DNA of 28,067 bases, taken from assembly GCA_019314185.1 (NCBI GenBank), contig JAFCZU010000006.1, positions 1 through 28,067 of the forward strand, given 5' to 3'. The position numbers and the translations under genes are program-made. The notes beneath the pieces were generated by a model. It did no database searches. It worked only from the letters and a program-made list of their open reading frames with translations, and was not told where the DNA came from. This DNA comes from Deltaproteobacteria bacterium (lineage in GTDB: Bacteria > Desulfobacterota > Desulfobacteria > Desulfobacterales > ETH-SRB1). This document shows, in pieces, positions 24,718-28,067 of the stretch (within the stretch, counting starts at the first letter, position 1; each line of letters opens with the position of its first letter).

Positions 24718-27366
24718 ATGGACTATCTTAGCAAGAAAAAATTCGATTTTGTGTCTTCTGCCCTGTCCACAGACACATTCGGTGTGGTCAGGTTCAAGGG
24801 CTCTGAAGGCTTTTCCATGTGCTATGAGTTTGAGATAGATCTGGTCTCTAAAAATGCTGAAATAGACCTTACCGAAGTTCTCAAAAATCCTGTCACATTT
24901 ACCATACTGCGGGAGGACGGTGACATCCCTTTCCACGGTATCCTGACACAATTTGAACAGCTTCATGAGGTGGATGAATATGTCTTTTATCGTGCTGTCC
25001 TGGTTCCGAAACTGTGGTGGCTTTCACTGACCCACCACAATCAGGTTGTTTTGAACAAGACCGTACCCGAAATAATCGAAGATGTTTTGAAAGACGGCGG
25101 CCTTACATCTCTCGATTTTGAGTTTAAACTGGAGAAGGAATACCCAAAGTGGGAATATATCTGCCAGTATAGCGAGAGCTATCTCAATTTTGTGTCTCGC
25201 TGGATGGAGCGGGAGGGGATGTATTACTATTTTGAGCAAACAGAGGGTGGTGAGAAAGTAATCATCACCGATACACACATTGCCCACACCGAGATGCCTG
25301 AAGGAAAGACCATGTATTATTCTCCACCCTCGGGTCTGGCTGAGTTTCACCGGGAGGAGATTATTAATGCTTTTATCTGTAAACAGAAGATGCTCCCCAA
25401 AACGCTTCGTCTCAAAGATTATAACTACCGCACGCCTTCTCTGGAAATTTCAGGCAGCGCTGAAGTTTCAGCACAAGGCAGGGGAGAAATCTATATCTAC
25501 GGCGAGCATTTTAAAACTCCGAAGGAAGGTAATCAGCTCGCAAAAATCAGGGCGGAAGAATTTCTATGTCAGGAAAAGCGGTTTCATGGCGAGAGCACCA
25601 TTCCATACCTGAGGCCGGGATATCTCTTTGATCTCGATGATCACTACAGGGGGAGCTTTAACCAGAAATATCTTACAATTGAACTTGAACACGAAGGGAG
25701 CCAGACAGCCTTTCTTATGGCCGGTATTCAAAAAGGGCTTTCTGAAGTGGAAAAACAGCCTTATTACAGAAACAGCTTTGTATCCATACCTTCCAATGTC
25801 CAGTATCGACGAGAGCGTAAAACAGAGAAACCCCGTTTTTACGGCACATTAAACGCAAAGATCGATGCCGCGGGGAGTGGCAAATACGCAGAATTAGACG
25901 ATCAGGGACGCTACAAGGTTATCCTGCCTTTTGATATGAGCGGCCGGAAAGACGGCAAGGCTTCAACCTTCCTGCGCATGACCCTGCCCTATGTCGGGAC
26001 AGATCACGGTATGCATTTCCCCTTACACAAAGGCACAGAAGTGCTGCTTACATTTATCGACGGCAATCCAGATAGACCGATTATAAGCGGTGCTGTACCC
26101 AATCCTGATTATCCGAGCATGGTCAATACAGGTAATGTCACAGGCGCCGGTATACGGACAGCAAGCGGCAACCAGATATCAATGCAGGATAATGAAGGAC
26201 ACGAGAGGATTTTAATCGGTTCCGGCGATGGCAAAACACGCATCATATGCGGGGCAGGGAGTAGTTCGAAACTGCTGACACAGAGTGACTATCAAGCTAA
26301 CTGTGCCGATTATTATATGACCCTGGCAAGCTCTGGCACCACAATTGCGAACTCTTTCAGCTGGAGTGCCATGTCCGGCTCACTGGTACCCCAGGTAGGA
26401 ATTAACCTCCTCAAGCGGTGGAGCCAGGAAGTGGCTGAATGCGATGAACTGGGACACCGGATGGGTGCTATTGATAAAGGTACGCATTTAAAAAATTGGA
26501 CAAAGACCCAGGAAACACTTCTCTCGGTGACACCCTCGGTTCTGAGTGTCATGTTTAATAGCTGGATAATGTCTTCATTAGCAAAGCATTTAAAGCGGAA
26601 AGGACTCGTGAGAGACGACAGCGAATATGGGCAAATTGCGCAGGAATTTACCGCAAAGTTTAAAGACAAAGGATTGATGGCGAAGTGGAAATGGCTTACG
26701 GAGCACACCCGCTATCTGCAATTAGTTGCCAGGGCCTACGGATTTGGCACAGCCGGTTCGTATGGGGTTGCCCTTGTGTCTCATATCCCGCAAAAGATAG
26801 GAAAGTGGGAATCGAGTGATTTTGTAAAAGGTCTTATTGATCCGAGATGTGCTTCGTTAATAAAGTTAAACAAAGCGTCGCCCGATGTTCTTATTGCTTC
26901 AACATCGGGGCATGTCGATATTGCCGGCGATAAGGGTATCCACCTGTATTCGGGTGAAGAACTCCATATCGAAGCGCTTGAAGAAGCAACGATACAAAGC
27001 CAGAACCTGATATTAACCGGGGAAGCTCGGGGACGGAAGGGGCTGATTGCCATAAACAGAGACAATGAACCCAAAATCGAGCTTGAAATGAAGCAATCTA
27101 AAATCATTCTCGATGATATCACGGGTATTGAAGAGAGCACCGGGGCATCGCTGATAAAACTCAATATTCATCCGCTTGATAAACCGGATGATGTTATTGG
27201 TACGATACAGATTAAAAATCCGAATGCCGGTTATTCTGCCAAGAAACAGGCGACGGAAATCACGCTGGAAAATGACAAATGCCTCGTAAAACTGGACAGC
27301 GTAAAGGATAAGTTGGAAATCAGTATAAGACAAGATAAAAAATCTGATCCTATCGCACAGATCTGA
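24718..27366 (+). CDS. vgrG: Type VI spike protein VgrG with helical insertion
   Basis: VgrG trimers form the puncturing tip of the type VI tube and carry effectors. Of 882 residues, about 1-370 are the gp27-like base (WMEREGMYYYFEQ, then LRPGYLFDLDDHYRG) and about 380-510 the gp5-like OB fold (GRYKVILPFDMSGRKDGK, MHFPLHKGTEVLLTFIDGNPDRP). From about 515 to 700 the repeating beta-prism is interrupted by a mostly helical, partly hydrophobic segment (NSFSWSAMSGSLVP, LLSVTPSVLSVMFNSWIMSS, YGFGTAGSYGVALV). The beta-helix resumes at about 730 (SGHVDIAGDKGIHLYSGEEL). There is no obvious enzymatic motif. GAGGTG precedes the ATG at 4 bases. The coding sequence is undamaged and is followed at once by a tail-like ORF and a DUF2169 gene. 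Confidence 0.95.
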   Translation: MDYLSKKKFDFVSSALSTDTFGVVRFKGSEGFSMCYEFEIDLVSKNAEIDLTEVLKNPVTFTILREDGDIPFHGILTQFEQLHEVDEYVFYRAVLVPKLWWLSLTHHNQVVLNKTVPEIIEDVLKDGGLTSLDFEFKLEKEYPKWEYICQYSESYLNFVSRWMEREGMYYYFEQTEGGEKVIITDTHIAHTEMPEGKTMYYSPPSGLAEFHREEIINAFICKQKMLPKTLRLKDYNYRTPSLEISGSAEVSAQGRGEIYIYGEHFKTPKEGNQLAKIRAEEFLCQEKRFHGESTIPYLRPGYLFDLDDHYRGSFNQKYLTIELEHEGSQTAFLMAGIQKGLSEVEKQPYYRNSFVSIPSNVQYRRERKTEKPRFYGTLNAKIDAAGSGKYAELDDQGRYKVILPFDMSGRKDGKASTFLRMTLPYVGTDHGMHFPLHKGTEVLLTFIDGNPDRPIISGAVPNPDYPSMVNTGNVTGAGIRTASGNQISMQDNEGHERILIGSGDGKTRIICGAGSSSKLLTQSDYQANCADYYMTLASSGTTIANSFSWSAMSGSLVPQVGINLLKRWSQEVAECDELGHRMGAIDKGTHLKNWTKTQETLLSVTPSVLSVMFNSWIMSSLAKHLKRKGLVRDDSEYGQIAQEFTAKFKDKGLMAKWKWLTEHTRYLQLVARAYGFGTAGSYGVALVSHIPQKIGKWESSDFVKGLIDPRCASLIKLNKASPDVLIASTSGHVDIAGDKGIHLYSGEELHIEALEEATIQSQNLILTGEARGRKGLIAINRDNEPKIELEMKQSKIILDDITGIEESTGASLIKLNIHPLDKPDDVIGTIQIKNPNAGYSAKKQATEITLENDKCLVKLDSVKDKLEISIRQDKKSDPIAQI

Positions 27367-27367
27367 G

Positions 27368-27553
27368 ATGGATCTTTCGGCAAAAAGAATCAGAGTGATG
27401 GCAGAGACAGCCGTCGAGATCGATACTGCTGGAGTAAAGATAGGACAGGGTAAGCAAATGTGTAAATCGGTTGATGTGGGCTCCGACAGCACACGCATCA
27501 ATTTCAGAGGAAGCGAATTTAATTTTAACGGTAAAAAGGTCAAACTCGGTTGA
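27368..27553 (+). CDS. Small ORF continuing the VgrG beta-helix
   Basis: The ATG lies one base after the vgrG stop, in another frame. The 61 residues have alternating beta pattern (LSAKRIRVMAETAVEID, later INFRGSEFNFNGKKVKL) like the repeats of a gp5/VgrG tip. It is either a separate short tip protein translated by coupling, or the true end of VgrG separated by a frameshift near 27360. It has no PAAR-type HxxH motif that I can see. Confidence 0.55.
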   Translation: MDLSAKRIRVMAETAVEIDTAGVKIGQGKQMCKSVDVGSDSTRINFRGSEFNFNGKKVKLG

Positions 27554-27564
27554 ATGGGAACGGT

Positions 27565-28067
27565 ATGAATATTCACAAGCAGGATGTACACTCAGCCTTT
27601 TCAAAGGTATTTCAAGCAAAAGGTAAAAATCACCTGGCCATTACAATTATGAGCGCCTTTCCGTTTGACCGACCGTCTGAAATGCTGGATGAGAGCGATC
27701 TCTGGAGTGCCGCCGGTTCCGCCCTGTCGAGCCATGATGTGCTCGACATGTTTATGCCCAAGCAGAATGGAGAGATCCTGGCAGCAGGGAAGTTTTTCAG
27801 TCCCGGCAGGATGCCCGTTCGGGCAGGCAGTGTTCGAATATCTGTCGGTTCTAAGAGTAAAACATTGCATGTTTTCGGTGATCGTCGCTGGATAAAAAAG
27901 GCCGGTATGGTAAGCGGCATTTCGGATCCGCAGCCGATGACCGAAATGAAAATTACCTATGAAAATGCTTTCGGGGGTTCCGGTTTCAAGCGGAATCCAT
28001 TGGGAAAAGGAATGGAAGAAAAAGATGCTGAGGGCGCGATACCCCTGTCAAACATAGAGTATCCGGA
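27565..28067 (+). CDS. DUF2169 protein (type VI-associated), cut by window end
   Basis: The frame opens at ATG 27565 and is open to the window end, 167 codons. It matches the N-terminal half of DUF2169 proteins: AAGKFFSPGRMPVRAGSVRI, SKTLHVFGDRRW and the typical ITYENAFGGSGF. DUF2169 proteins sit next to vgrG in type VI loci and are thought to act as adaptors or chaperones loading effectors onto the spike. An effector would be expected just downstream, outside the window. A GGGAA lies shortly before the start. Confidence 0.85.
   Translation, partial: MNIHKQDVHSAFSKVFQAKGKNHLAITIMSAFPFDRPSEMLDESDLWSAAGSALSSHDVLDMFMPKQNGEILAAGKFFSPGRMPVRAGSVRISVGSKSKTLHVFGDRRWIKKAGMVSGISDPQPMTEMKITYENAFGGSGFKRNPLGKGMEEKDAEGAIPLSNIEYP

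Overview
The window looks like chromosome of a Gram-negative, Desulfobacterota-type (Desulfobacterales-like) bacterium. This rests on gene content (SecDF-YajC, a lipoprotein, a type VI secretion locus), moderate-to-low GC, the infC-rpmI-rplT-pheS-pheT-merR order and spacers full of dispersed repeats. Genus is not determinable by eye. No tRNA, rRNA or CRISPR array was seen.

Layout. (1) 1-7633, minus strand: truncated secF, secD, yajC, an orphan lipoprotein, purB, a LysM-like membrane-anchored protein and RNase G. (2) 8200-10242, plus strand: a PP2C phosphatase behind its own promoter, a methyltransferase-like remnant, a small Cys-rich protein and an AT-rich macrodomain protein. (3) 10313-17478, minus strand: merR, pheT, pheS, rplT, rpmI and infC (a translation operon transcribed from infC to merR), then a cytidine/adenosine-type deaminase and a stand-alone HsdR-N-like protein. 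infC has no ATG/GTG/TTG start that gives a full-length protein; a strong Shine-Dalgarno sits 7 nt before ATA. (4) 17516-18280, minus strand: a frameshifted, probably transposase-derived remnant. (5) 18174-28067, plus strand: a type VI secretion locus, tssJ-tssK-tssF-tssG-tssH-vgrG-small tail ORF-DUF2169 gene (cut by the window end).

The type VI locus appears to be decaying. tssJ has lost its lipoprotein signal next to the transposase-like remnant. tssK carries a frameshift and its last codons run into the middle of tssF. The first roughly 40% of tssF is missing. tssG has an out-of-frame internal deletion. No tssB, tssC, hcp, tssE, tssL or tssM lies between tssK and tssF. By contrast tssH (ClpV), vgrG and the DUF2169 gene are intact as far as they can be read, and the VgrG carries an unusual helical insertion.

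The spacers are the second theme. A motif close to GATGAnTTCGTAAAAAGtc recurs at least eleven times on both strands between genes, and it forms the ends of two larger palindromic elements (105 and 164 bp). Several spacers also carry degenerate tandem repeats with a period of seven bases and different unit sequences.
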